A stretch of 64,000 nt of DNA from Flexivirga aerilata (GTDB lineage: Bacteria; Actinomycetota; Actinomycetes; Actinomycetales; Dermatophilaceae): the NCBI RefSeq assembly GCF_013002715.1, contig NZ_JABENB010000001.1:2294001-2358000 (forward strand), given 5' to 3'. Every line of letters starts with the position of its first letter. Position 1 is the stretch's first letter. This document shows positions 18,046 through 25,790 of this stretch, in pieces. The translations under genes were made by a program, and so were the position numbers. Below the pieces are notes generated by a model. That model was given only the letters and a program-made list of their open reading frames with translations, did not search any database and was not told where the DNA came from.

Positions 18046-18213
18046 GTCTCGATACGGGCTCCCCCGCTTCGCTCCTCCGCCCTACTCGACCAGCAACAAG
18101 CAGCCCCAACGGCTTCGCTGTCCGTCGTACTCGACCAGCGCCAGGGCTGCATCCGGGTGGGCTGGGTGGTCTCGATACGGGCTCCCCCGCTTCGCTCCTC
18201 CACCCTACTCGAC
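18046..18213. repeat. Two 45-bp direct repeats (GTCTCGATACGG...CTACTCGAC) 123 bp apart
   Basis: Units at 18046-18090 and 18169-18213 differ at one base. Each begins GTCTCGATACGG and ends CCTACTCGAC, ends that can pair imperfectly into a hairpin. A partial third copy (GTACTCGACCAGC) lies between them near 18128. They are oriented opposite to the related unit at 16050-16094, so the HNH gene sits between inverted copies. The rest of 17910-18460 has no credible gene. Confidence 0.8.
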
Positions 18214-18269
18214 CATCACCACGGGAGTTTGCAGACGGAGCACGATCAGGTGAGTGGCGAGATCACTGA

Positions 18270-18365
18270 GCGGGGCGAGGGGCCGCGTGAGCGGCCCTAT
18301 GAAGCGAAGCGGAGCGCTAGCGGAGCGAAGCGGAGTGAGGCCGCGAGGGCGGTCCCTCGCCCCGC
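18270..18365. repeat. 12-bp inverted repeat enclosing AGCGAAGCGGAG repeats
   Basis: GCGGGGCGAGGG (18270-18281) and CCCTCGCCCCGC (18354-18365) are exact reverse complements. Between them GCGAAGCGGAG occurs twice around a GCGCTAGCG core. It lies in the non-coding stretch between the HNH-flanking repeats and the winged-helix gene and could form a large cruciform or RNA hairpin. The function is unknown. Confidence 0.55.
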
Positions 18366-18460
18366 GGCCATGGGCCGGCACGCCGCTCCGCGGTCGGCAC
18401 GTCGGCCAGCGGCGCACGCTGGCCTGTCCCGCGGCGTGGGCACTGCGACGTCACACCCAC

Positions 18461-19528
18461 TCACGCAAACGGATAGCGCCTGGTCAACCCGGGCAGCGCA
18501 CGCGTCGCGCGAGCGGTAAGCGGGCCACCGAGCGGCGAGACACTCACATCCCCAACGTCTTTCGCCGGTTTCTGCCAAGTCGCGACTGCCCGCCCGCCGT
18601 CGATCAGCACCGGCCGGAAGACGCCGTTGCCGCCCGGCACGACCTGGCCGGCGGCGGATGGCGGCAGGGTGGGGGAGCGGTCGGCATACCCGAGCAGGAT
18701 CTCGTCGAAGGCCGGCGTGAGCAGCGGCCGCTGAGTCGCCGCGCTGAGTGCGTCCCAGGCGTCGAGCGTCGCCGGGTCGAGAAAGTACGTCGTGTCGCGG
18801 GCGGTGACCTCGGCGAGCGTGGCACGCACCTCGTCCCACACCGGCGACAGGTCGCGCTGCAGCAGGCCGCTCCACCAGCGGAAGTCCGCAACCGTCGCCG
18901 GGCCGTGTGATCGGAAGTAGCGACCAGCCCACTCCGCGACGGCCTGCTCACGAGTCAGCTTGCGGCTCAACGGAATCCATTCGTCGAACAGCACGAAACA
19001 CTGCTGCTTGCCCGACATCGGCCCGAGCACGATGACGGCATCCAGCGCCAACGCCTGCACCAGATGTATGCCGCGCTGCCCGTCGGTCGCGATGCCATGC
19101 TGCTGCCAGAGTGCGAACAGCCCGGCCCGGTCCAGCCGACCGCCTCCCTGCAGCGCCGCGACGGCCACCTCCGTGGCGTGCGCAATGTCGCGTTGCCCGA
19201 TGTCGAGCTCCTCGTGACGCCGCCTGCGGACCCTCAGCATCGAGTCGCGATTGAGCGACAGCATCCACGCGAGGTCCTCCGCAGCGACGAGGTGCAGCGT
19301 CCCGCGCATGGGCCATGAACGCACGAGTTCGCCTGCGTTCACAGCGTGTTCGACCTCCGCGACCGAGGTGCCGGCGCGCAGGGCGACCGCCGAGCGGGCG
19401 GCACGGAAGTCCTGGGCCTGGGAGCAGGTCATCCACCGCATCGCATCCGCCGGTGTGTCGGCGGCGGGCCCGACGAGGCGCTGTGCGACCAGGCGCAGGC
19501 GGGCGATGAAGTCGCGCGGCGTCGTCAT
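18461..19528 (-). CDS. Winged-helix DNA-binding protein (HTH_42/YcaQ-like)
   Basis: Cytoplasmic protein of 355 residues with the fold seen in the HTH_42 family, which includes AlkX/AlkZ-type DNA glycosylases (YcaQ). Matching features are ELVRSWPMRGTLHLVAAEDL (about residues 67-86) and EWAGRYFRSHGPATVADFRWW in the middle; the latter resembles the winged-helix stretch R.F...GPAT..Df..W. The C-terminal half has the DPATLDAW and GYADRS elements common in the group. Glycosylase activity on alkylated or cross-linked DNA is possible but not shown by any residue here. The ATG at 19528 is preceded by TACGCT with 7 nt between, suggesting a leaderless transcript. Confidence 0.8.
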   Translation of the reverse strand: MTTPRDFIARLRLVAQRLVGPAADTPADAMRWMTCSQAQDFRAARSAVALRAGTSVAEVEHAVNAGELVRSWPMRGTLHLVAAEDLAWMLSLNRDSMLRVRRRRHEELDIGQRDIAHATEVAVAALQGGGRLDRAGLFALWQQHGIATDGQRGIHLVQALALDAVIVLGPMSGKQQCFVLFDEWIPLSRKLTREQAVAEWAGRYFRSHGPATVADFRWWSGLLQRDLSPVWDEVRATLAEVTARDTTYFLDPATLDAWDALSAATQRPLLTPAFDEILLGYADRSPTLPPSAAGQVVPGGNGVFRPVLIDGGRAVATWQKPAKDVGDVSVSPLGGPLTARATRALPGLTRRYPFA

Positions 19529-19574
19529 ACGGCCAAGCGTAGAGACTCGTGCGGACGAGAACTGTCCGCTGCGG

Positions 19575-20813
19575 TCAGGCCGATCTGCCGGCCTCGACGG
19601 TGAAGCCGCGCGCCCGGAGACGGTCGGCGAGCACGTTGCCGAGCGCTGTCGCCGGAGTGAGCACGCCGCCGTTCAGTCCCGGCGGGAGCGGGCACTCGTC
19701 GCGCTGCAGCGCGAGACTCAGGGCACTCTCGCCGAGCATGACAGCAGTCGCGGCATAGCCCGGATCGCCTTGCGCCGCAACGATGCTGCGGTATGGCGCG
19801 CCGGTCGTCGTCGTGCTGCGCACCTCTGCCTTGAACCACCCCGCGGCCCGGGCCTGTGCGTCCGGACCCTCGCCGGGGGACGGCACAACCCGCTCGACGA
19901 GGGGGCGGATCGGCTTGAGGTTCAAGGCGCCGAAGCCGATGCCGAGACCACCCGCGATGGCGATCGCCGCCAGACGGCCCGCGATCCCCTTGCCGGTGCG
20001 CTGCACCTCGCGGTAGCGGAAGCTCCTGCCGTAGGCGTGCCCGAGCAGCGCGTTGCTCCGGCGGACGATCCGCGTGTTGAACGTCGCCATCACGAAAGGC
20101 GCTGTCCACGCGTCGATTTCGGGGGAGTGCCGCACCGCGACCGAGTCCCGCCATTCGCCGCTGGGCTCGGCCGCGCGGTCCGGGCTGAGCGAGAACTTGT
20201 CGGTCGCGACCTTCCGCTTCGCCTTGTCGCCACGCACCTCGTCCAGCTGGTTGATCGCGGAGGCGACGGTGCCGCCACTCGCACCGCCCTTCATCGCCAT
20301 GTGCAGGGTGGTGTCACCGAGCTCACCGGCGTCGTCCGCGCGGGCGGCTTCGGCGAGCACCAGCACACCGAGATCGGAGGGCACCGAGTCGAATCCGCAC
20401 GAGTGCACGATGCGGGCGCCGGTGCGGTTGGCCTCGTCCTGGAACTTGTCGATCGACTCGCGCACGAAGAGCACCTCGCCGGTCAGGTCGACGTAGTCGG
20501 TGCCGGCGGTGGCGCAGGCGTCGACGAGCGGAAGGCCGTACTTGGCGTAGGGGCCGACCGTGCTGATCACCACGCGGGTGCTCTCCGCCAGTGCGCGCAG
20601 TGACGCCGGGTTGCTCGAGTCTGCAACAACGACAGGCCAGTCGGCCGCTGTGCCGGGAAGTGCGCCGCGCACGGCTTCGACCTTGGCGCGGTCCCGTCCG
20701 GCGAGGGCGATGCGGGTGCCCTCGGGTGCGAATTTCGCCAGGTGTTCGGCGGTCAGCCGGCCGACGAAGCCGGTGGCACCGAACATGACGATGTCGTAGT
20801 CACGCTCAGTCAT
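19575..20813 (-). CDS. Saccharopine dehydrogenase-like (trans-acting enoyl reductase family) protein
   Basis: NAD(P)-binding oxidoreductase of 412 residues. The N-terminus has a Rossmann loop, IVMFGATGFVGRLTAEHL (about residues 8-25), then GRDRAKVEAVR. The middle has VDLTGEVLFVRESIDKFQDEA and CGFDSVPSDLG, close to the mycobacterial trans-acting enoyl reductase (Rv2953/Rv2449c) family. The substrate is unknown: family members reduce polyketide-derived lipids in mycobacteria, but no polyketide synthase is nearby. The ATG at 20813 is preferred over in-frame codons further upstream; TACATT lies 7 nt before it, consistent with leaderless transcription. Confidence 0.82.
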   Translation of the reverse strand: MTERDYDIVMFGATGFVGRLTAEHLAKFAPEGTRIALAGRDRAKVEAVRGALPGTAADWPVVVADSSNPASLRALAESTRVVISTVGPYAKYGLPLVDACATAGTDYVDLTGEVLFVRESIDKFQDEANRTGARIVHSCGFDSVPSDLGVLVLAEAARADDAGELGDTTLHMAMKGGASGGTVASAINQLDEVRGDKAKRKVATDKFSLSPDRAAEPSGEWRDSVAVRHSPEIDAWTAPFVMATFNTRIVRRSNALLGHAYGRSFRYREVQRTGKGIAGRLAAIAIAGGLGIGFGALNLKPIRPLVERVVPSPGEGPDAQARAAGWFKAEVRSTTTTGAPYRSIVAAQGDPGYAATAVMLGESALSLALQRDECPLPPGLNGGVLTPATALGNVLADRLRARGFTVEAGRSA

Positions 20814-20842
20814 GTCTACGAATGTAGTAGCAGGACGGCCGC

Positions 20843-21673
20843 TCAGGCGAGAGGTAACGCGGTTTCGGCGGCTCGCGACACCCGGTCGTGCAGGTCGATC
20901 AGGCGTTGTTCGGCCGGGCGCGGCGGTGGGCCGAACGTCTCGACCAGGCGGCAGGTCGCGTAGCGCGCGGAGGCGCCCTGGTAGTCCCGCAGCCAGCCGA
21001 CCCACTGCTCTGCGGCGGACGCGTCCTCCGCTGGCCAGGCCGGCGCGGACGCACGCAATCCGGTGCGCCACGGCTTCGGCGTGAGCCGCGCCCGGCAGGT
21101 CTGATATTTCCGGCACAGCCGGGCGTACACCCGGTCGGTCGCCAGCTCCTCGAAGAGCGCGGCGGCGCCGGGGGAGTCGGGCGGCAGGCCCGTGCCGGTG
21201 AGGATCGCCCGGAAGCCTCCGAACGTCTCGTAGACCCGCACCCCGACCGACGGATGCGCTGACGCGAACTCACCAATCCGGTGCAGTGCCAACGCTTTCG
21301 GACCGTCAGCAGTCTCCTCGGCGCGCCCGAACGCACGCCGCAGCAGCCGGCGGCCGTGCTGTGCGACCGACTGCTGCACGTCGATGTCGGCCACCAGGAA
21401 ATGGTCGGTGTTGAGCACGTCGGCGCCGTAGCGGTTGCGCGACACCACGCCGATCAGCACGCCGGCCCCGTCGTACTCCTCGTGCAGGGTCAGCTCGCGC
21501 GGTGGCGCCCAGCCGTAGGAGCCCTTGATCGTGCCGTCGTGCACCGCGGCCAGGAGACGGGCCAGCCGGTCGTACCCGACGGCGCGAGCGTCGTCGAGCG
21601 ACCGGCTGGACCAGCCCCAGGCCGTCTGGCTGCCCTTGCGCGCGGCGATCCAGTATTTCGGAAGTGGCTCCAC
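20843..21673 (-). CDS. Uncharacterised conserved protein with DxD and CRARLTPKPWR motifs
   Basis: Function not recognised. The 276-residue protein starts with a compact beta-rich region (PKYWIAARKGSQTAWGWS), then HFLVADIDV with a D-x-D pair (Asp96, Asp98), then VGVRVYETFGGFRAILTG (about residues 143-160), then YARLCRKYQTCRARLTPKP (about residues 183-201). I recall similar RVYxTxxGxR and ARLTPKPWR blocks in uncharacterised proteins from other bacteria. The hhDhD plus following beta-hairpin is reminiscent of archaeo-eukaryotic primase folds, but that is speculation. The start is a GTG at 21673. It lies downstream of the class III aminotransferase gene in the same direction. Confidence 0.6.
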   Translation of the reverse strand: MEPLPKYWIAARKGSQTAWGWSSRSLDDARAVGYDRLARLLAAVHDGTIKGSYGWAPPRELTLHEEYDGAGVLIGVVSRNRYGADVLNTDHFLVADIDVQQSVAQHGRRLLRRAFGRAEETADGPKALALHRIGEFASAHPSVGVRVYETFGGFRAILTGTGLPPDSPGAAALFEELATDRVYARLCRKYQTCRARLTPKPWRTGLRASAPAWPAEDASAAEQWVGWLRDYQGASARYATCRLVETFGPPPRPAEQRLIDLHDRVSRAAETALPLA

Positions 21674-21741
21674 GCGGGTCAGTGAACCAGAGCGGCCGGC
21701 TCAGCGACCGATCAGAGCATCACCGATCAGAGCCCGACCGA

Positions 21742-23166
21742 TCAGAGCATCGACCACGCTTCGGTCAGCACGCCGCGCAGCTTCTGCTCGATCTCGTCGA
21801 ACTCCGGCTGGCCGATGATCAGCGGCGGCGCCAACTGGACGACAGGGTCGCCGCGATCGTCGGCGCGGCAGTAGAGGCCCGCGTCATACAACGCCTTGGA
21901 GAGGAAGCCGCGCAGCATGCGCTCGGACTCGTCGTCGTTGAACGTCTCGCGGGTCTCCTTGTCCTTGACCAGCTCGATGCCGTAGAAGTAGCCCTCGCCG
22001 CGGACGTCGCCGACGATCGGCAGGTCCTGCAGCTTCTCCAGCGACGCGCGGAACTTCGGGGCGTTCTCGTGCACGTGCTGCACCAGGCCCTCGCGCTCGA
22101 AGATGTCGAGGTTGGCCATCGCGACCGCGGCCGACACCGGGTGCCCGCCGAAGGTGTAGCCGTGCGGGAAGGACGTCGTGCCGTGCCGGAACGGCTCGAA
22201 CAGCCGGTCGCTCGCGATCATCGCGCCGATCGGGGAGTAGCCGGAGGTCATCCCCTTGGCGCAGGTGATGATGTCCGGGATGTAGCCGAAGTCGTTGCAG
22301 GCGAAGATCTCGCCGATGCGGCCGAACGCGCAGATCGTCTCGTCGGAGACCAGCAGCACGTCGTACTCGTCGCAGATCTCGCGCACCCGCTCGAAGTATC
22401 CGGGCGGCGGCGGGAAGCAGCCGCCGGCGTTCTGCACCGGCTCGAGGAAGACCGCGGCGACCGTGTCGGGGCCCTCGAACTCGATCGCCTCGGCGATGCG
22501 GTCAGCGGCCCAGCGGCCGAAAGCCTTGGGGTCGTCACGGAATTCGGGAGCCGCCCGGTAGATGTTGGTGTTGGGCACCTTGAACGCGCCCGGCACCAAC
22601 GGCTCGAACATCTCCTTGAGCGGCGGCAGCCCGGTGATCGACAGGGCGCCCTGCGGGGTGCCGTGGTAGGCGATCGCGCGGCTGATCACCTTGTGCTTGG
22701 TGGGCTTGCCGACCAGCTTGTAGTACTGCTTGGCGAGCTTCCACGCCGACTCGACGGCCTCGCCGCCGCCAGTGGTGAAGAAGACCCGGTTGAGGTCACC
22801 CGGGGCGTATGACGCGAGCCGCTCCGCGAGGTCGATCGCCGGCTTGTGGGCGTACGACCAGATGGGGAAGAACGCCAGCTCCTTGGCCTGCTTGGCGGCC
22901 GCCTCGGCGAGTTCCTCGCGCCCGTGACCGACCTGCACGGTGAACAGGCCGGAGAGGCCGTCGAGGTACTTCTTGCCGGCGTCGTCGAAGATGTAGGCAC
23001 CCTCGCCGCGGGTGATCAGCGGGATGTTGGCGCCGAGGCCTCCCTGGTCGACCGGCTCGTAGACCGACTGCCGGGTGAAGTGGCCCCAGAGGTGGTCCCG
23101 TGCGGCCTCCTGGCGCGGCGTGCCCGCGGGAGTCAGATCGGCGGATTGCGCTGTGGTTGTTGTCAT
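21742..23166 (-). CDS. Class III aminotransferase (aspartate aminotransferase family)
   Basis: PLP-dependent omega-aminotransferase of 474 residues, usual for the family, which transfers amino groups from omega-amino acids or diamines (such as beta-alanine, 4-aminobutyrate or putrescine) to pyruvate or a keto acid. Visible residues are TTGGGEAVESAWKLAKQYY for phosphate binding, Asp275 in LLVSDETICAFGR (pyridine nitrogen) and the PLP lysine Lys304 in ITCAKGMTSGYSPIGA. The ATG at 23166 overlaps the TGA of the Lrp/AsnC regulator gene in an ATGA, so regulator and enzyme are translated together, suggesting Lrp-type control by the substrate amino acid. The exact substrate cannot be told from the sequence. 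Confidence 0.9.
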   Translation of the reverse strand: MTTTTAQSADLTPAGTPRQEAARDHLWGHFTRQSVYEPVDQGGLGANIPLITRGEGAYIFDDAGKKYLDGLSGLFTVQVGHGREELAEAAAKQAKELAFFPIWSYAHKPAIDLAERLASYAPGDLNRVFFTTGGGEAVESAWKLAKQYYKLVGKPTKHKVISRAIAYHGTPQGALSITGLPPLKEMFEPLVPGAFKVPNTNIYRAAPEFRDDPKAFGRWAADRIAEAIEFEGPDTVAAVFLEPVQNAGGCFPPPPGYFERVREICDEYDVLLVSDETICAFGRIGEIFACNDFGYIPDIITCAKGMTSGYSPIGAMIASDRLFEPFRHGTTSFPHGYTFGGHPVSAAVAMANLDIFEREGLVQHVHENAPKFRASLEKLQDLPIVGDVRGEGYFYGIELVKDKETRETFNDDESERMLRGFLSKALYDAGLYCRADDRGDPVVQLAPPLIIGQPEFDEIEQKLRGVLTEAWSML

Positions 23167-23639
23167 CTCGTTCCCCAGTCGTAGCGTTGTTTGGCGAGTT
23201 TGAGGTAGACGAAGGTCTCGGTGTCGGCGACACCGGGGATCGCCCGGATCTTGGCGGTGAGCAGATCGAGCAGGTGGTCGTCGTCGACGCAGACGACCTC
23301 GACGAGGATGTCGAACCGGCCCGCGGTGAGCACGATGTAGGCGACCTCGGGCATCTCGTTGAGTGCCACCTGCACGCTGCCGAGATCGCCGTGCACGGTC
23401 AGGCCGATCATGGCCTGCCGGTCGAAGCCGACCTGTGCCGGATCGGTGACCGCGACGATCTGCAGCACGTCGGAGTCGAGCAACCGCTGCACCCGCTGGC
23501 GCACGGCCGCCTCGGACAGGCCGATCTCGCGGGCGATCGCCGAGTAGGCGGCGCGACCGTCGGACTGCAGGTGGCCGATGATCGCCTTGGAGACGTCGTC
23601 GAGCGCCGGGCGGGAAGAAGTGCGATTTTGCTCGGCCAT
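23163..23639 (-). CDS. Lrp/AsnC-family transcriptional regulator
   Basis: Amino-acid-responsive regulator of 158 residues. The N-terminal winged helix-turn-helix is LDDVSKAIIGHLQSDGRAAY then IGLSEAAVRQRVQRLLDSDV. The C-terminal alpha/beta sandwich (RAM domain) is recognised by the hydrophobic strand pattern ending in ETFVYLKLAKQRYDWG. The ATG at 23639 is chosen; an in-frame GTG at about 23678 would add 13 unconserved residues. It heads a two-gene operon with the class III aminotransferase (4-base overlap) and is divergent from sdaA, so it may act on both promoters in the 88-bp gap. Confidence 0.92.
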   Translation of the reverse strand: MAEQNRTSSRPALDDVSKAIIGHLQSDGRAAYSAIAREIGLSEAAVRQRVQRLLDSDVLQIVAVTDPAQVGFDRQAMIGLTVHGDLGSVQVALNEMPEVAYIVLTAGRFDILVEVVCVDDDHLLDLLTAKIRAIPGVADTETFVYLKLAKQRYDWGTR

Positions 23640-23715
23640 GTCTGCATATTGCCACGAGTTGTGACGGTAATCAACCATTCGACCACGGATTTCGTTGCTT
23701 GAGTGGGCCGGTGAT

Positions 23716-23730
23716 TATGCTTTGGGTATG
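23716..23730 (+). promoter_or_regulatory. Leaderless promoter of sdaA
   Basis: TATGCT (23716-23721) is a good actinobacterial -10 box and lies 6 nt before the sdaA ATG at 23728, placing the predicted transcription start on the A of the start codon. No ribosome-binding sequence precedes the ATG. Confidence 0.55.
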
Positions 23731-25101
23731 GCGTTGAGCGCGTTCGATCTGTATTCCGTCGGCATCGGGCCGTCGTCCTCCCACACCGTCGGTCCCATGC
23801 GGGCCGCCAAGACCTTCGTCGACGGCCTGACCGACGCCGGCAAGCTCGCTTCCGTGACCCGGGTGAAGGCACAGCTCTTCGGTTCGCTCGGCGCGACCGG
23901 CCACGGGCACGGCTCCGACAAGGCGGTCGTGCTCGGGCTGGAGGGCGAGCAGCCGGAGACCGTCGACACCGACGCCGCAGACGCGCGTGTCGCGGAGGCG
24001 CGCACCCGTCATACGTTGCGATTGGGCGGGACCCACGAGATCGCCTGGGACCCCGACGCCGACCTCGTGCTGCACCGGCGCAAGTCGTTGCCGGCGCACC
24101 CCAACGGCATGCAGTTCGATGCGTATGACGGGGGCGGCGACCTGGTCGCGAGCCACGTCTACTACTCGGTCGGCGGCGGCTTCGTCGTCGACGAGGAGGC
24201 GACCGGCGCCGACCGGGTGGTGCTCGACGACACCGAGGTGGAGTTCCCGTTCTCGACCGGGGCGCAACTGCTGGAGATCTGCCGGCGCGAGGGGCTGAGT
24301 GTCGGGCAGGTGATGCTGCGCAACGAACTCTCATGGCGCAGTGAGGAGCAGGTGCGGGCCGACCTGCTCGCGCTCTGGGAGGTCATGGCGCAGTGTGTGC
24401 GCAACGGCATCGGGCACGAAGGCGTGCTGCCGGGTGGTCTGCGGGTGCCGCGTCGTGCTCCCGAGCTTCACCGGGAGCTGACCAAGGGCGCACTGCGCGA
24501 CGACCCGCTGAAGGTGATGGATTGGGTCAACCTCTACGCCCTCGCGGTCAACGAGGAGAACGCCTCCGGCGGTCGCGTGGTCACCGCACCGACCAACGGC
24601 GCAGCCGGCATCATCCCGGCCGTGCTGCACTACTACGTCAACTTCGTCGAGGGCGCGAACGACGACGGCATCGTCCGATTCCTGTTGGCAGCAGCGGCAA
24701 TCGGCATCCTCTTCAAGGAGAACGCGTCGATCTCCGGCGCCGAGGTCGGCTGCCAGGGTGAAGTCGGATCGGCCTGCGCGATGGCCGCCGGCGGACTGGC
24801 CGAGGTGATGGGCGGCACCCCCACCCAGGTCGAGAACGCCGCGGAGATCGGCATCGAGCACAACCTCGGCCTGACCTGCGACCCGGTCGGCGGACTCGTG
24901 CAGATCCCGTGCATCGAGCGCAACGCGATCGCCAGCGTGAAGGCGATCAACGCCGCCCGCCTAGCGGTCGTCGGCAGCGGGGTGCACACGGTCAGCCTCG
25001 ACAAGGCGATCAAGACCATGCGCGACACCGGCCGCGACATGTCGGTGAAGTACAAGGAGACGGCCCGTGGCGGACTGGCGGTGAATGTGATCGAGTGCTG
25101 A
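23728..25101 (+). CDS. sdaA: L-serine ammonia-lyase (L-serine dehydratase)
   Basis: Iron-sulfur L-serine dehydratase converting L-serine to pyruvate and ammonia. This is the single-chain form (457 residues) with a beta domain ([20 protein letters not shown] at residues 6-25, with the conserved SSSHT) and an alpha domain containing [35 protein letters not shown] and [16 protein letters not shown]. The cysteines in the last two blocks are the expected 4Fe-4S ligands. It appears leaderless. lipB starts 36 nt downstream in the same direction. The neighbouring divergent Lrp gene suggests amino-acid control. Confidence 0.96.
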   Translation: MALSAFDLYSVGIGPSSSHTVGPMRAAKTFVDGLTDAGKLASVTRVKAQLFGSLGATGHGHGSDKAVVLGLEGEQPETVDTDAADARVAEARTRHTLRLGGTHEIAWDPDADLVLHRRKSLPAHPNGMQFDAYDGGGDLVASHVYYSVGGGFVVDEEATGADRVVLDDTEVEFPFSTGAQLLEICRREGLSVGQVMLRNELSWRSEEQVRADLLALWEVMAQCVRNGIGHEGVLPGGLRVPRRAPELHRELTKGALRDDPLKVMDWVNLYALAVNEENASGGRVVTAPTNGAAGIIPAVLHYYVNFVEGANDDGIVRFLLAAAAIGILFKENASISGAEVGCQGEVGSACAMAAGGLAEVMGGTPTQVENAAEIGIEHNLGLTCDPVGGLVQIPCIERNAIASVKAINAARLAVVGSGVHTVSLDKAIKTMRDTGRDMSVKYKETARGGLAVNVIEC

Positions 25102-25137
25102 GTGCGAGGCGCCGGATCACCGGCGTACGGTGATTGC

Positions 25138-25767
25138 ATGCGCATCGAGCACGTCGGCTTCGACCCTGACTTCGTGGACTACCAGGCCGCGTGGGACCTG
25201 CAACGGCAGGTGCACGCGGCCGTGGTGGCGGGTGAGCGGCCGGACACGACCCTCCTGCTGGAGCACCAGCGGGTCTATACGGCGGGCAAGCGCACCGCGC
25301 CGCACGAGCGGCCGTTCGACGGCACCCCGGTCATCGACGTCGACCGCGGCGGCAAGATCACCTGGCACGGTCCGGGCCAGCTGACCGGTTATCCGATCGT
25401 GCACCTGCCCGACCCGGTCGACGTGGTCGGGCACGTGCGCCGGCTGGAACAGTTGATGATCGACGTCTGCGGCGACCTCGGGCTGGAGACGACCCGGGTC
25501 GAGGGGCGCAGCGGCGTCTGGCTGCCGGCCGGCGGCGGCAAGCAGGAGCGCAAGATCGGCGCGATCGGCATCCGGGTCAGCCGGGACGTGACGATGCACG
25601 GTTTCGCCCTCAACTGCGACTGCGATCTGTCGTGGTCGCAGGTGATCGTCCCGTGCGGCATCCCCGACGCGGGGGTCACGTCGCTGACCGAGGAGCTCGG
25701 CCGCGACGTGACCGTGCGCGAGGTGCTGCCGTTCGTCGAGAAGCGGCTGCCCGACATCCTCGCCTGA
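25138..25767 (+). CDS. lipB: Octanoyl-[acyl-carrier-protein]:protein N-octanoyltransferase
   Basis: First enzyme of lipoate synthesis, moving octanoate from ACP to lipoyl domains such as that of the E2 protein encoded at 38.8-40.7 kb. The 209-residue protein has [20 protein letters not shown] (about residues 62-81), the catalytic lysine in [12 protein letters not shown] and the catalytic cysteine in [13 protein letters not shown] (about residue 172). The ATG at 25138 is preferred over an in-frame GTG 36 nt earlier; TACGGT at 25126-25131 lies 6 nt before it, so translation is probably leaderless. lipA, its usual neighbour, is absent; a convergent AspRS gene follows after 23 nt. Confidence 0.95.
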   Translation: MRIEHVGFDPDFVDYQAAWDLQRQVHAAVVAGERPDTTLLLEHQRVYTAGKRTAPHERPFDGTPVIDVDRGGKITWHGPGQLTGYPIVHLPDPVDVVGHVRRLEQLMIDVCGDLGLETTRVEGRSGVWLPAGGGKQERKIGAIGIRVSRDVTMHGFALNCDCDLSWSQVIVPCGIPDAGVTSLTEELGRDVTVREVLPFVEKRLPDILA

Positions 25768-25790
25768 CGCGCCTCCCGATCCTTACGGTC

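Noticed and set aside
18254..18910. A 218-codon plus-strand frame after the HNH repeats
   Set aside because: It mostly runs antisense to the winged-helix gene and its first part covers simple AGCGGAG-type repeats; no domain or start site supports it.
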